This document shows, piece by piece, positions 24,353-31,799 of a DNA stretch of 31,799 bases; within the stretch, counting starts at the first letter, position 1; every line of letters starts with the position of its first letter. The stretch covers positions 118,044-149,842 of the forward strand of contig HF998355.1 in NCBI GenBank assembly GCA_000433735.1, written 5' to 3'. The notes under the pieces were generated by a model. The model was not told the DNA's origin and did no database searches. It saw only the letters and a program-made list of their open reading frames with translations. A program made the position numbers and the translations under genes. This DNA comes from Clostridium sp. CAG:167. Its GTDB lineage: Bacteria > Bacillota > Clostridia > Lachnospirales > Lachnospiraceae.

Positions 24353-24778
24353 CTACTTTGTCACCATTAGTTTCACACCGGAAATGCTCTGCACTGTCAC
24401 TATGGAATCCTTGGCCATCACTGCGTCGTCCACACTTCTTGCCATCCATTCCACACCTCGGTACATCACCTTACCGGTTCCCTCGCTGTTGTTTATTTCT
24501 TCCAGCACTCTTACTTTCTGACCGGCAATCTCATCCAGATTGGTTTTCATTTTGCCACTATCCATTACTTTCATAGCAAATGGTCTTACTAAAAGCATAA
24601 CCAATACGGACACGGCTGCAAACAACACGATCTGAAGCCACACCGGTGCCGAAAATCCCGATGCAACTGCTGCCGCCACGGCTCCTATACTGAACCAGAT
24701 GGTCGTGAGACCCATTGTAAATATCTCAATTACAAGCATAACGGCTACCACAATCAGCCATAATACCGTCATTGTCAT
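24353..24778 (-). CDS. Short NfeD-family membrane protein
   Basis: This 141-residue protein has about three TM segments (roughly 5-25, 28-45, 47-68), followed by a C-terminal OB-fold domain (about 80-141, GQKVRVLEEINNSEGTGKV, GVEWMARS). It is the short NfeD form lacking the ClpP-like protease domain. NfeD OB-folds are partners of stomatins, matching the next gene. AGGAGG is well placed before the first ATG. It heads the operon NfeD-SPFH-argF-gltA-DUF6145-coaX-dusB. Confidence 0.9.
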   Translation of the reverse strand: MTMTVLWLIVVAVMLVIEIFTMGLTTIWFSIGAVAAAVASGFSAPVWLQIVLFAAVSVLVMLLVRPFAMKVMDSGKMKTNLDEIAGQKVRVLEEINNSEGTGKVMYRGVEWMARSVDDAVMAKDSIVTVQSISGVKLMVTK

Positions 24779-24818
24779 AACTGTATCCCTCCTTTTAGTC
24801 TATTCCGTGCTAACCTCT

Positions 24819-24847
24819 ATCATACTAAAAAAGCGGATACTTTGCAA
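24819..24847 (-). promoter_or_regulatory. Sigma-A promoter of the NfeD-to-dusB operon
   Basis: On the minus strand TTGCAA (24842-24847) and TATGAT (24819-24824) are 17 bases apart. The -35 is in the loop of the preceding terminator and the spacer covers its right arm and T-run. Confidence 0.75.
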
Positions 24848-24857
24848 GAGCATCCGC
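24826..24857 (-). terminator. Terminator of the MATE-TrmH unit
   Basis: GCGGATACT (24833-24841) pairs with AGCATCCGC (24849-24857) over nine bases with one wobble and a 7-base loop. A six-T run follows on the minus strand. Confidence 0.85.
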
Positions 24858-24899
24858 AAAAAGGAGCCGTTGATCCGGCATCCCCGATCCATATTTCAT

Positions 24900-25712
24900 T
24901 TATCTTTTCCGGTGTATTTCATACATGAACAAGGCTGCTGACACCGCCGCATTGAGAGATTCCAGTTCTCCCTCCATGGGGATTTTTACCAGAGCATCCG
25001 TCTTCTTTGCCGTCTCCTCTGTGATCCCTCTTGCCTCATTGCCAATCACAATGGCAGCCTTCCCATTGTAATCCGGCTCTGTGTAATCCCTGTCTCCCTT
25101 TAAATGAGCTGCATAAGTAGTAAATCCTTCCTTCTTCAGTTCATCCATCTCATCTGTCAGGTTGTCACAGAGATAAAAAGGCACTCTGAATAGTGCCCCC
25201 ATAGTAGAACGCACTACTTTCGGATTAAAAAGATCCACACAGTTTTTTGTCAGAACCAGTGCCGTCATGCCGGCACCTTCTGCCGTCCGCATCATAGTTC
25301 CCAGGTTTCCCGGATCCTGCACATCCTCCAGGCAGAGCAAACATCCGTTTTCTGTATTCAAAAGAGCCTGTCGGTCGTAATGAGGCATTTTTACCAGGGC
25401 AATGATCCCCTGTGGTGTAATGGTGTCTGACAACTGGATAAACAGTTTGGAAGCCACGTATTCTACATGAGTGGAATCAATATTATGGGCTACTTTTGAC
25501 CATACTTCTCCTTCCACTTCCCGCAGTTCATCCTGCCAGGTATCCATAAAGCGTTCCGATACATACAGTGTCGTAACCACACCTCTGGCCAGTGCTTCGC
25601 CTACCGTTTTCCATCCCTCTGCCACAAAAGCCTGCTCCTGTCTTCGGTACTTGGCATTTTTATTTAACTTCATGATTTTCTTGATCTGCGGATTGCTTAT
25701 ACTCTCTATCAT
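24900..25712 (-). CDS. TrmH/SpoU-family RNA 2'-O-methyltransferase
   Basis: This 270-residue SPOUT enzyme uses SAM to methylate ribose in rRNA or tRNA. An N-terminal substrate-binding domain (QEQAFVAEGWKTV) is followed by the three SpoU motifs: DVQDPGNLGTMMRTAEGAG, IVIGNEARGI and KIPMEGELESLNAAVSAAL. It resembles 23S rRNA methyltransferases of the RlmB/TsnR group. The target nucleotide cannot be named. The ATG at 25712 begins one base after the MATE stop and has GAGG six bases upstream; an in-frame ATG at 25733 has none. Confidence 0.93.
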   Translation of the reverse strand: MIESISNPQIKKIMKLNKNAKYRRQEQAFVAEGWKTVGEALARGVVTTLYVSERFMDTWQDELREVEGEVWSKVAHNIDSTHVEYVASKLFIQLSDTITPQGIIALVKMPHYDRQALLNTENGCLLCLEDVQDPGNLGTMMRTAEGAGMTALVLTKNCVDLFNPKVVRSTMGALFRVPFYLCDNLTDEMDELKKEGFTTYAAHLKGDRDYTEPDYNGKAAIVIGNEARGITEETAKKTDALVKIPMEGELESLNAAVSAALFMYEIHRKR

Positions 25713-25713
25713 A

Positions 25714-27075
25714 TTAAGCCTCGTTTCCTTCATTTTTCTTAAAATATTTTTTGAATGCTACTATAAATAATACGATGGCCAGTATAGTAGCCAGATAGTC
25801 GGTAACCGGCTGTGCCATCACAAGCATTTTGGCATTTCCAAAACAGGTATTAAAAAGGTACAGGACCGGGATGTACAAAAGTCCCTGTCTGCTGATAGAC
25901 AAGATCAAAGATGGCAGTGCCGCTCCCAGTGACTGGATGGCATTGATCATAACGAACAAAATTCCCAGCACCGGACCGGATATGATCAGTGTTCTGGCAA
26001 ACTGCATTCCATAATCAAAGGCCTCTTTATCTTCCAGAAAAGCCTTGACCATCGGTCCTGCCCCCAGGTAACAGAGGATCGTCATAACCAGGCTGAGGCA
26101 CAGAGCAAAGATAAGAGAAAAACGAAGGATCCCTTTGTATCTTTTCCGGTTTCCTGCTCCGTAGTTGTAACCAAGAAGCGGCTGGATGCCGGTACCAAGA
26201 CCGATCAAAAGCATAACGGCCACCATATTTACCTTCATGGCCACACCCAGACCGGCTACAGACATATCACCATACTCTTTCATCAGATTGTTGATCAGCA
26301 CATTGGACACACTCATCAACATACTATTAAGAGACGCCGGTATACCGATTGCCAGCACGCCGGTAGCAATCTGGTGTTTCGCCTGGTATTCCCGGATGCT
26401 GATAGTAAGCTCAGATTTACCCCCCATGAAATGACTAATATAAAACACGGCACTGACTACATTGCCCAGTACGGTAGCAATAGCAGCACCTGCTACATTC
26501 CATCCGAAGGTCAGGATCATAATAGGGTCTAACACAATGTTTGTAAGGTTTCCGAGGATCATTCCCATCATCGCCTTATTGGCACTGCCTTCTGCACGGA
26601 TCACATTACTGAACACATTGCCGATGATCAAAAACGGTACACCAAATGCTACAATGACCAGATACTGTCTTACATATTCAATGGTACTTTCAGTAGCACC
26701 TACCAGCCATGAAATAGGTTCATTGAAGATCAGAATAGCAAGCATTCCCACAATACCTACGCCTAATCCGGTCCAAAAGCAGAAAGAACAGGCTTTCCTT
26801 GCTTCCGCCTTTCGTCCCTGTCCCAACAGACGGGAGATCAGGGAAGTTCCACCGATACCAAACAGCATGCCAATCGCCATAAACAGTAAAAAGGCCGGTG
26901 TTGCCTGGGATACGGCCGCCACCATCAATGCATTTTTTGTCTGTCCTATAAAAAAAGTATCCGCCAGATTATATACTAAAACCATAAGCATACTGACAAT
27001 GGACGGAATGATATTTAAGAAGACCGCCTTGGGAATCGGCGCATTTTCAAATATTTCTGTAGATTTTTTCTTCAC
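25714..27075 (-). CDS. MATE family efflux transporter (intact)
   Basis: This 453-residue protein has twelve predicted helices in two six-helix bundles, typical of multidrug and toxic compound extrusion transporters driven by Na+ or H+. The N-terminal half has PSIVSMLMVLVYNLADTFF, and the equivalent GYNYGAGNRKRY follows in the second half. It is related to the bacterial MepA-like branch. The start is GTG with GGAGG eight bases upstream. It is translated closely with TrmH. It is intact, unlike the MATE copy at 12242-13591, and the two differ clearly in sequence, so they are not a recent duplication. Confidence 0.94.
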   Translation of the reverse strand: MKKKSTEIFENAPIPKAVFLNIIPSIVSMLMVLVYNLADTFFIGQTKNALMVAAVSQATPAFLLFMAIGMLFGIGGTSLISRLLGQGRKAEARKACSFCFWTGLGVGIVGMLAILIFNEPISWLVGATESTIEYVRQYLVIVAFGVPFLIIGNVFSNVIRAEGSANKAMMGMILGNLTNIVLDPIMILTFGWNVAGAAIATVLGNVVSAVFYISHFMGGKSELTISIREYQAKHQIATGVLAIGIPASLNSMLMSVSNVLINNLMKEYGDMSVAGLGVAMKVNMVAVMLLIGLGTGIQPLLGYNYGAGNRKRYKGILRFSLIFALCLSLVMTILCYLGAGPMVKAFLEDKEAFDYGMQFARTLIISGPVLGILFVMINAIQSLGAALPSLILSISRQGLLYIPVLYLFNTCFGNAKMLVMAQPVTDYLATILAIVLFIVAFKKYFKKNEGNEA

Positions 27076-27107
27076 TTTCGTTTCCTCCGTTCCGTAAAAT
27101 AAACAAG

Positions 27108-27142
27108 CAAAAAAAGGCGCTGATATTACTCGCCTCTTTTTA
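27108..27142. terminator. Terminator-like hairpin between greA and the MATE gene
   Basis: AAAAAGGCG (27111-27119) pairs with CGCCTCTTTTT (27131-27141) across an 11-base loop, with T-runs on both strands. It ends greA transcription but lies downstream of the MATE promoter, so it is also in the MATE leader. Confidence 0.8.
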
Positions 27143-27149
27143 ATACGAA

Positions 27150-27178
27150 ATTATACCCATTTTTCAAACAATGTGCAA
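27150..27178 (-). promoter_or_regulatory. Sigma-A promoter of MATE-TrmH
   Basis: On the minus strand TTGCAC (27173-27178) and a perfect TATAAT (27150-27155) have a 17-base spacer. Transcription would begin right before the hairpin at 27108-27142. Confidence 0.65.
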
Positions 27179-27186
27179 GCACTTTT

Positions 27187-27687
27187 TTAAAAACCCTTGA
27201 TACCCTCGGATTCATCATCGCTTTTTTCAATCTTTTTGATGACAACATAGTAGCCCACTTTGTCATTGACTTTCACATAAACCCGGTCCCCCGTCTTATG
27301 CTTCATCAAAGCCTTCCCCATGGGAGATTCGATGCTGATCATCTGCTTCAGGGCATCAGAACGGATGGTGGTTACGATCTTATATACCTCTTCTGCGTCA
27401 TCGTCTTCAAAATAAACCGTTACCGAATCGTTCATGCCAACTTCTTCTTCCGATGAATCATCTTCCACAATGGTGGCGGTCTTGATCATTTTCTCAAGAT
27501 AGCGGATCCGGCTCTCATTTTCATTTTTAAACTTTTTGGCAGCCTTATACTCAAAATTCTCGCTGAGGTCTCCCTGGGCTCTGGCTTCTTTCACATCTTC
27601 CAGTGCCTGTCTGCGGACTACCAGTTTGCGGTGTTCAATCTCCTGCTCCATTTTTTCAATATCTTTTTTCGTCAACCGGTCAAACAT
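27187..27687 (-). CDS. greA: Transcription elongation factor GreA
   Basis: This 166-residue GreA rescues backtracked RNA polymerase by stimulating cleavage of the 3' RNA end. The N-terminal coiled coil contains ARAQGDLSENFEYKAAK, the conserved family signature with the acidic tip. The C-terminal FKBP-like domain has ISIESPMGKALMKHKTGD. The start at 27687 follows AAAGGA by nine bases and lies two bases after the GNAT stop; the upstream frame overlaps the GNAT gene and lacks support. A short Asp/Glu-rich C-terminal tail is slightly longer than in typical GreA (about 158-160). Confidence 0.94.
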   Translation of the reverse strand: MFDRLTKKDIEKMEQEIEHRKLVVRRQALEDVKEARAQGDLSENFEYKAAKKFKNENESRIRYLEKMIKTATIVEDDSSEEEVGMNDSVTVYFEDDDAEEVYKIVTTIRSDALKQMISIESPMGKALMKHKTGDRVYVKVNDKVGYYVVIKKIEKSDDESEGIKGF

Positions 27688-27689
27688 AC

Positions 27690-28178
27690 TTACGCTTCCT
27701 TTCTTGTTTCCAGAAAAAACCAATAACGGCATAATTCCGGATCTTCCGATTTTTCTTTCTCCGGTTCCAGACTCTCGATCAGACGCCTGGATGCCAGATT
27801 ATCCCTTTTGCATACAATCAGCACCTTTTCCATCCCGGCAAAGGAAGCCACGGACAAAAGCTGGGAAAGCAGGATCTTTCCATAGCCCTGCCTCTGCCTT
27901 GCAGGGCGGATGCTGTAACCAATATGACCTGCCTGCTCGTACAAGTAAAGATTCAATCCAAGACGGATGTTACCCATGCCCACGATTTCCCCCTCGCCAT
28001 CCTTCAGTAAAAAGGTACGGTTGGGAACCGCCGCCATCGCCGTTTCCAGTTCTGTGCTGTCACTGGTGCCGTGAAGGAGCTGGTGATGAGTTTCAAACTC
28101 TTCCTTGTATGCCTGGATGGCAGGCATGTCTTCTCTCTGTGGTGCCACAAAGGACCACTGCATTTCCTTATCGTTCAT
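27690..28178 (-). CDS. GNAT family N-acetyltransferase
   Basis: This 162-residue acetyltransferase uses acetyl-CoA on an unknown amine substrate. The core has IVGMGNIRLGLN (motif D strand), IGYSIRPARQRQGYGKILL with the Q-x-x-G-Y-G pyrophosphate loop, and VLIVCKRDNLASRRLIESL (motif B). Its ATG overlaps the 3' end of fbp by 11 bases, so translation is coupled. The ribosome site is weak. Nothing in the sequence links it to a specific substrate. Confidence 0.9.
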   Translation of the reverse strand: MNDKEMQWSFVAPQREDMPAIQAYKEEFETHHQLLHGTSDSTELETAMAAVPNRTFLLKDGEGEIVGMGNIRLGLNLYLYEQAGHIGYSIRPARQRQGYGKILLSQLLSVASFAGMEKVLIVCKRDNLASRRLIESLEPEKEKSEDPELCRYWFFLETRKEA

Positions 28179-30039
28179 ACCACTGTTTCAACTGTTTCAG
28201 ATCGTCAATCTGCTCCTGTATTCTTCTTCCGTTGTCCGTCTCTTTTACCAGAATACGGTTTTCTTCCGTATCTACGATCATGGACTCGGAATCAATATCT
28301 TTATTTTCTCTCAATGCCTTGTATACACTTTCAAACGGATGATGGGCCTTGATCCTCACACCATGGGAATTGTAGATCAACGTATAGCCGGCAATTCCTG
28401 TTTTCTCATGGTAGTCCTTGCAGAAACCGCCATCAATCACCATCAACTTTCCATTAGCACGGATAGGCTGTTCTCCCTCCATGGTCTTAACCGGTGTATG
28501 TCCATTGACAATATGAGAAGTCTCGGAATGCAGTCCAAACTCACCTAAGATCATGTTACATACTTCTTCCTGATGGTAAAACTTATAGTACGGATTACTC
28601 TCCTCCCGCCAGGTTCTCTCATCATCCAGAAACATCCGCTCAAAAGTACGGATATTGCGGCCGCACAGCGGAGACTTTCGTCCACTCCACAAAAACCACA
28701 TAAAGTCTACAGCTTCCGGTGTTTTCTTCAAAAAAGCTTCTCGGGCCATGGAATCTGCATAATCCAGATATGCCTTTCCCTGGTACACTTTTCCGTCAAA
28801 TTCCATCCGGTCAAACTTGCCATGGGCATCAAATGGGATGCATCCGTGATACAAAAGATTTCCATTAAAGACCCGGTACATACTGCCTTTTTCGTAAAGG
28901 AACTTCACATGCTTCTGAAGCTGGGCACTATTTAAAAAGGCCGCTCTCAGTTCCTTCATGACAGCTTTTTCTTCTTCCGTCAAGGTATAAGGATCTTTTG
29001 GATCCACCGTCGGGAAATCGTTGTCATTTAATGAATATTTAATTCCTTCCCAGATCACATGACCGGTCTTTACATCCATTTTGTCCAATAAAAGCCTGTC
29101 ATTCATGCCGTACTCCGGGTGAGCCTTGATCAGCTGTCCCTCTAATTTGAGCATAATAACAGAGATTGCCTTGGCTGCTGCCTCCATGGGATCCTGCTTG
29201 TCATACATATTTTCTGCAAACAGAGTCAGGCTTCTCATACTGATGCCGTAGCCGCTCTCCAACACCTCAGTATTGTTGTGCCGCAGGTTATTCCGGATAG
29301 CATTGGCAATACAGGCACCGTTGCCGCAGGCCGCTCCCATCCATAAAATATCATGATTTCCCCACTCAATATCCAGTGAATGGTGATTGATCAGAAGTTC
29401 CATGATCTTGTGTGGATATGGTCCACGGTCAAAAATATCTCCTACAATATGTAAATGGTCTACTGCCAGTCTCTTGATCAGTTCTGCCAGAGACATAATA
29501 AACCCGTCGGCACTTTCTACCTCGATAATGGTGTCCAGTATTTTCTGATGGTACAAAACCTGATTATCATCTTCGTCTTTCTGCACATGGAGAAGTTCAT
29601 CAATAATATAAGAAAAATCTCCCGGCATCGCCTTACGGACTTTGGATCTTGTGTACTTGGATGACATTCTTTTTGCCAGTTCAATGAGCCGGTTCAGATT
29701 TTCTCTGTACCACTCCTCCGTCAGTTTCCCTGCAGATTTTAACATATCCATTTTCTCTCTGGGATAATAGATCAGCGTACACAGTTCCTGGCACTGTTCC
29801 TTCGTAAATTCCTCCCCAAAATAGCGCATTACTTTTTCTCTTATGACACCGGAGCAGTTATTCAAAATATGGCAAAATGCCTCATACTCTCCGTGGATAT
29901 CGCTCATAAAATGCTCTGTTCCCTTAGGCAGGTTCAAAATAGCGCTTAAATTTATGATTTCCCGGATCACAGCCTCCTTGGCCGGATACTTTTCCGATAA
30001 TAATTTCAAATATTTGTCTGATTTTTTATTCATAGGCAT
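28168..30039 (-). CDS. fbp: Class III fructose-1,6-bisphosphatase
   Basis: This protein of about 623 residues is the Firmicutes-type fructose-bisphosphatase, a gluconeogenic enzyme of the calcineurin-like phosphoesterase fold. Metal-binding motifs are SDIHGEYEAF (46-55), GDIFDRGPYP and WGNHDILWMG, with VNGHTPVKT near the C-terminus. The length agrees with the B. subtilis-type enzyme (about 670) minus a short segment. Three in-frame starts exist (GTG 30051, ATG 30039, ATG 30033); GAGG is six bases before 30039, which is chosen, but 30033 is nearly as good. It heads the fbp-GNAT-greA unit. Confidence 0.95.
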   Translation of the reverse strand: MPMNKKSDKYLKLLSEKYPAKEAVIREIINLSAILNLPKGTEHFMSDIHGEYEAFCHILNNCSGVIREKVMRYFGEEFTKEQCQELCTLIYYPREKMDMLKSAGKLTEEWYRENLNRLIELAKRMSSKYTRSKVRKAMPGDFSYIIDELLHVQKDEDDNQVLYHQKILDTIIEVESADGFIMSLAELIKRLAVDHLHIVGDIFDRGPYPHKIMELLINHHSLDIEWGNHDILWMGAACGNGACIANAIRNNLRHNNTEVLESGYGISMRSLTLFAENMYDKQDPMEAAAKAISVIMLKLEGQLIKAHPEYGMNDRLLLDKMDVKTGHVIWEGIKYSLNDNDFPTVDPKDPYTLTEEEKAVMKELRAAFLNSAQLQKHVKFLYEKGSMYRVFNGNLLYHGCIPFDAHGKFDRMEFDGKVYQGKAYLDYADSMAREAFLKKTPEAVDFMWFLWSGRKSPLCGRNIRTFERMFLDDERTWREESNPYYKFYHQEEVCNMILGEFGLHSETSHIVNGHTPVKTMEGEQPIRANGKLMVIDGGFCKDYHEKTGIAGYTLIYNSHGVRIKAHHPFESVYKALRENKDIDSESMIVDTEENRILVKETDNGRRIQEQIDDLKQLKQWYER

Positions 30040-30063
30040 TCCCTTCCTCACGCGATATATATC

Positions 30064-30069
30064 ATTGTA
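30064..30069 (-). promoter_or_regulatory. Extended -10 promoter of fbp
   Basis: The minus strand has TGCTACAAT, an extended -10 with box TACAAT at 30064-30069, about 25 bases before the fbp start. No good -35 lies at the right distance; the upstream DNA is the spore gene terminator. Confidence 0.45.
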
Positions 30070-30095
30070 GCATAAACTGACGGAAAAAGCACGAA

Positions 30096-30142
30096 AAAAA
30101 GCAGATAATCACGGCACTTTCGTGGGGTATTATCTGCTTTTT
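30096..30142. terminator. Bidirectional terminator after the spore protein gene
   Basis: A perfect 14-bp repeat (AAAAAGCAGATAAT at 30096-30109 and its complement at 30129-30142) encloses a second stem CACG/CGTG. T-runs follow on both strands. It ends the small spore protein transcript. Confidence 0.9.
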
Positions 30143-30198
30143 CGGTTCCTTGAGATATTTTCTCTCTAAGAATGTGTCAGTTCAGAAAGAACCAGTTG

Positions 30199-30399
30199 TT
30201 ATTTCATGGACTCTTCCTGTTTTTTGATCATCTGTCGAACCATCTCGCCGCCTACAGAACCAGCTTCACGAGAAGTAAGGTCTCCGTTATAACCATTCTT
30301 TAAGTTTACTCCCAGCTCGTTTGCTACTTCCATTTTGAAACGATCCATTGCCTCTTTTGCCTGTGGTACTTCCATCTTAGATGTGTTTTTACTTGCCAT
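30199..30399 (-). CDS. Alpha/beta-type small acid-soluble spore protein
   Basis: This 66-residue protein coats and protects DNA in the dormant spore and feeds germination. The family motif is clear: AKEAMDRFKMEVANELGV, which contains the region cut by the GPR germination protease, then LTSREAGSVGGEMVRQMIKK, the DNA-binding SREAGSVGG signature. GGAGG eight bases before the ATG at 30399 sets the start; an ATG three codons earlier overlaps the ribosome site. A perfect sigma-G/F-type -10 lies upstream. It shows that the organism can form spores. Confidence 0.95.
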   Translation of the reverse strand: MASKNTSKMEVPQAKEAMDRFKMEVANELGVNLKNGYNGDLTSREAGSVGGEMVRQMIKKQEESMK

Positions 30400-30468
30400 C
30401 TTTGTCACCTCCGTGATTTTTTATTTATAGTGAAGATCCGAGAACTTTTCGTTCCCTTATCTTGATAT

Positions 30469-30497
30469 TAGTATGACCACGAAAGCGAAAATTATTT
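30469..30497 (-). promoter_or_regulatory. Forespore (sigma-G-like) promoter of the spore protein gene
   Basis: On the minus strand CATACTA (30469-30475) matches the sigma-G/F -10 CATnnTA. AAATA at 30493-30497 is 17 bases away and is one base off GAATA-type -35 boxes. The -10 is convincing and the -35 is fair. Confidence 0.6.
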
Positions 30498-30514
30498 TAC
30501 CATTTTCTGGTTTT

Positions 30515-31045
30515 TTACCGGCGTTCCATATCCATTTTTATCTGCTCCAGATAGTGCAGAAAAGTACCGGAATAAGGCGAGATTTCATAAGAAGGATCCA
30601 GTTCATCCAAATGAAAACTTTTAAGTCCGCCCTGTTCCATCCGCTGCCAGAACTTCGTAAGAGTCCGGCAGGGAAGATACATATAGAGATCTCTGCTTTT
30701 AAAATATATAATAAGAAAAGCAACACCATCCTGCTCTTCAAATTCCTGCATAAACCGGATCTGATGAGGGTGGACATTGGCCAGGGGAAAACGCTCGCTG
30801 GCACATTCTTTGGCATCAAAACAAACAGGGATCCCCTGCACTACCCCTATGTAATCCACCGTACTTTTCTGGTCAAAATAAGCCAGCGTGATATGTCTGG
30901 TGGCCTGATCGATACGGATCGGCTTAATAGGTGTTGGCACTTTCTGGATCAACGCCAGTTTCTGGTCCCTGTATTTTTCATTGGTCAGATTGATCATTTC
31001 CTCCAGAAAGGATCCCCTGAGGCCTCTTGAGTTCCATGTTCCCAT
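30515..31045 (-). CDS. recU: Holliday junction resolvase RecU
   Basis: This 176-residue endonuclease cuts four-way junctions in recombination and chromosome segregation. Visible motifs are GTWNSRGLRG, LEEMINLTNEKY (Glu15), IQKVPTPIKP (stalk region), STVDYIG (Asp64) and CFDAKE (Asp77, Lys79), with HPHQIRFM. Compared with B. subtilis RecU it lacks the basic N-terminal extension of about 28 residues, which is normal for this clostridial branch. Asp replaces the usual Glu in the FxAK motif. AGGTGG is well placed before the ATG. It follows the DJ-1 gene by 11 bases. Confidence 0.93.
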   Translation of the reverse strand: MGTWNSRGLRGSFLEEMINLTNEKYRDQKLALIQKVPTPIKPIRIDQATRHITLAYFDQKSTVDYIGVVQGIPVCFDAKECASERFPLANVHPHQIRFMQEFEEQDGVAFLIIYFKSRDLYMYLPCRTLTKFWQRMEQGGLKSFHLDELDPSYEISPYSGTFLHYLEQIKMDMERR

Positions 31046-31056
31046 TTATGCCACCT

Positions 31057-31614
31057 TTACTCCCGGCCCTGGTAAACGATAGATTTTTTGATTTCTTCTG
31101 CTTTTTCTTTTCCCTGAAGAAGTTCCAGCAGGCAGAAACCAAATTCTGCTGCCGTTCCCAGTCCGCGGCTGGTTACGATATTGCCATCCACACAGACCGG
31201 ATCTTTGCTGACTTTCGCCCCTGTGAGATATACTTCATGATCCGGGTAAGAGCAGGCTTTTTTCCCTTCTAACAGTCCATATTTTCCAAAGACGCCCGGC
31301 GCTGCACAGATCGCGGCCAGGATCTTGCCCGCTTCCTGCATGGCAAGAAGCACTTTCTTTACTGCCACACTTTCTTTCAGATAATTAGTTCCCGGCATAC
31401 CCCCGGGAAGAATAACAGCATCGTAAGTAAGAAGATCTGCCTCTCCCATGACCATATCCATCTGGACACCGATTCCCTGGGCGCTGGTTACCATCTCATT
31501 TTCATCAATGGATGCCATAGACACTTCTACACCGCCCCGGCGCAAAAGATCTACTACCATCAGTGCTTCTACGGTTTCAAATCCCTCTGCAAATAACATC
31601 AATGCTTTTTTCAT
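31057..31614 (-). CDS. DJ-1/PfpI family protein (YajL/DJ-1 type)
   Basis: This 185-residue protein of the DJ-1 superfamily has Glu16 (AEGFETVEALM) and nucleophilic Cys103 (AAICAAPGVFG), the pair that defines the reactive cysteine. Relatives act as glyoxalase III, chaperone or proposed deglycase; the true activity is debated. The start at 31614 follows GGAGG by eight bases; a GTG five codons earlier overlaps that site. It lies between the pseudouridine synthase end and recU in one operon. Confidence 0.92.
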   Translation of the reverse strand: MKKALMLFAEGFETVEALMVVDLLRRGGVEVSMASIDENEMVTSAQGIGVQMDMVMGEADLLTYDAVILPGGMPGTNYLKESVAVKKVLLAMQEAGKILAAICAAPGVFGKYGLLEGKKACSYPDHEVYLTGAKVSKDPVCVDGNIVTSRGLGTAAEFGFCLLELLQGKEKAEEIKKSIVYQGRE

Positions 31615-31632
31615 GACTTTGTCCTCCACTTC

Positions 31633-31799
31633 TTAGAAATGTATATTTAATTTTTGTAAGATCTTTTTAAGTTCATCCGGCAGTTCCGCCCGGAATGTTC
31701 TGTCACTGAGTGCTTCCAGCTCTCCCTCCATCTGCGGAAAATGCAGTTCATAGGCATGCAGAAACTGGTGTCCAAGTCCTGCCACCGCCGGTCCTCCAT
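31633..31799 (-). CDS. RluA-family pseudouridine synthase (partial, C-terminal end)
   Basis: Only the last 54 residues are in the window. They read GLGHQFLHAYELHFP, then RTFRAELPDELKKILQKL and a TAA. HQFLHAYxLxF is the conserved C-terminal block of RluA/RluD-type enzymes, which isomerise uridine in rRNA. The catalytic Asp is beyond the window. The frame is read from position 31797; the ATG at the edge belongs to another frame and is not a start. Confidence 0.82.
   Translation of the reverse strand, partial: GGPAVAGLGHQFLHAYELHFPQMEGELEALSDRTFRAELPDELKKILQKLNIHF

Noticed and set aside
12242..27075. The two MATE genes as a recent duplication
   Set aside because: Their protein sequences differ widely outside general family features and their neighbours differ.
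31797..31799. ATG at the window edge (minus strand) as a gene start
   Set aside because: That frame gives a Trp/Arg-rich sequence with no family resemblance; the RluA C-terminal motif is in the frame two bases on.

Overview
All genes in this window lie on the minus strand. The sequence looks like a spore-forming, low-to-mid GC Firmicute, most likely Clostridia / Lachnospiraceae. Supporting points are strong AGGAGG-type ribosome sites, consensus sigma-A promoters, frequent GTG/TTG starts, an alpha/beta-type small acid-soluble spore protein, class III fructose-bisphosphatase, RecU, CoaX, a SEC-C methionine aminopeptidase and DUF3793/DUF6145 proteins. The genus cannot be fixed from the sequence alone. 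No tRNA, rRNA, CRISPR array, insertion sequence or phage gene was seen, and no gap between genes exceeds about 260 bases.

Layout from low to high coordinate (transcription runs from high to low). At 1-4400 are a partial map gene, a DUF3793-flavodoxin pair behind a possible metal-responsive operator, and the methionine importer metN-metI-metQ. At 4600-12240 is a six-gene operon with its own consensus promoter and terminator: a secreted protein with a Firmicu-CTERM-like tail, exosortase XrtG, a GT2 glycosyltransferase, a two-TM sensor-like protein, a PTPS/QueD-like protein lacking the catalytic cysteine, and an 811-residue GT-C-like membrane protein. At 12240-15110 are a MATE pseudogene (premature stop), an alpha/beta hydrolase and a class III Fic protein. 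At 15260-18750 is a MacA/MacB-like efflux operon. At 18860-24780 is a housekeeping operon: NfeD, SPFH protein, argF, citrate synthase, DUF6145, coaX, dusB. At 24900-27080 are an intact MATE transporter and a TrmH methyltransferase. At 27190-30040 are fbp, a GNAT protein and greA. At 30200-31799 are a spore protein gene and the end of a pseudouridine synthase / DJ-1 / recU operon.

The most interesting region is the XrtG operon at 4605-12133. The parts suggest a sorting pathway. The substrate would be exported and held by its C-terminal TM plus basic tail. XrtG (Cys97, Arg139, His159) would cleave the tail and join the protein to an acceptor built by the GT2 and GT-C-like enzymes. The roles of the PTPS-like protein and the two-TM protein are unknown. 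These families have been catalogued computationally as co-occurring; to my knowledge the chemistry is not established.

Several starts given here are shorter than the longest open frame because a good Shine-Dalgarno site fits only the internal start; each case is stated in its entry.
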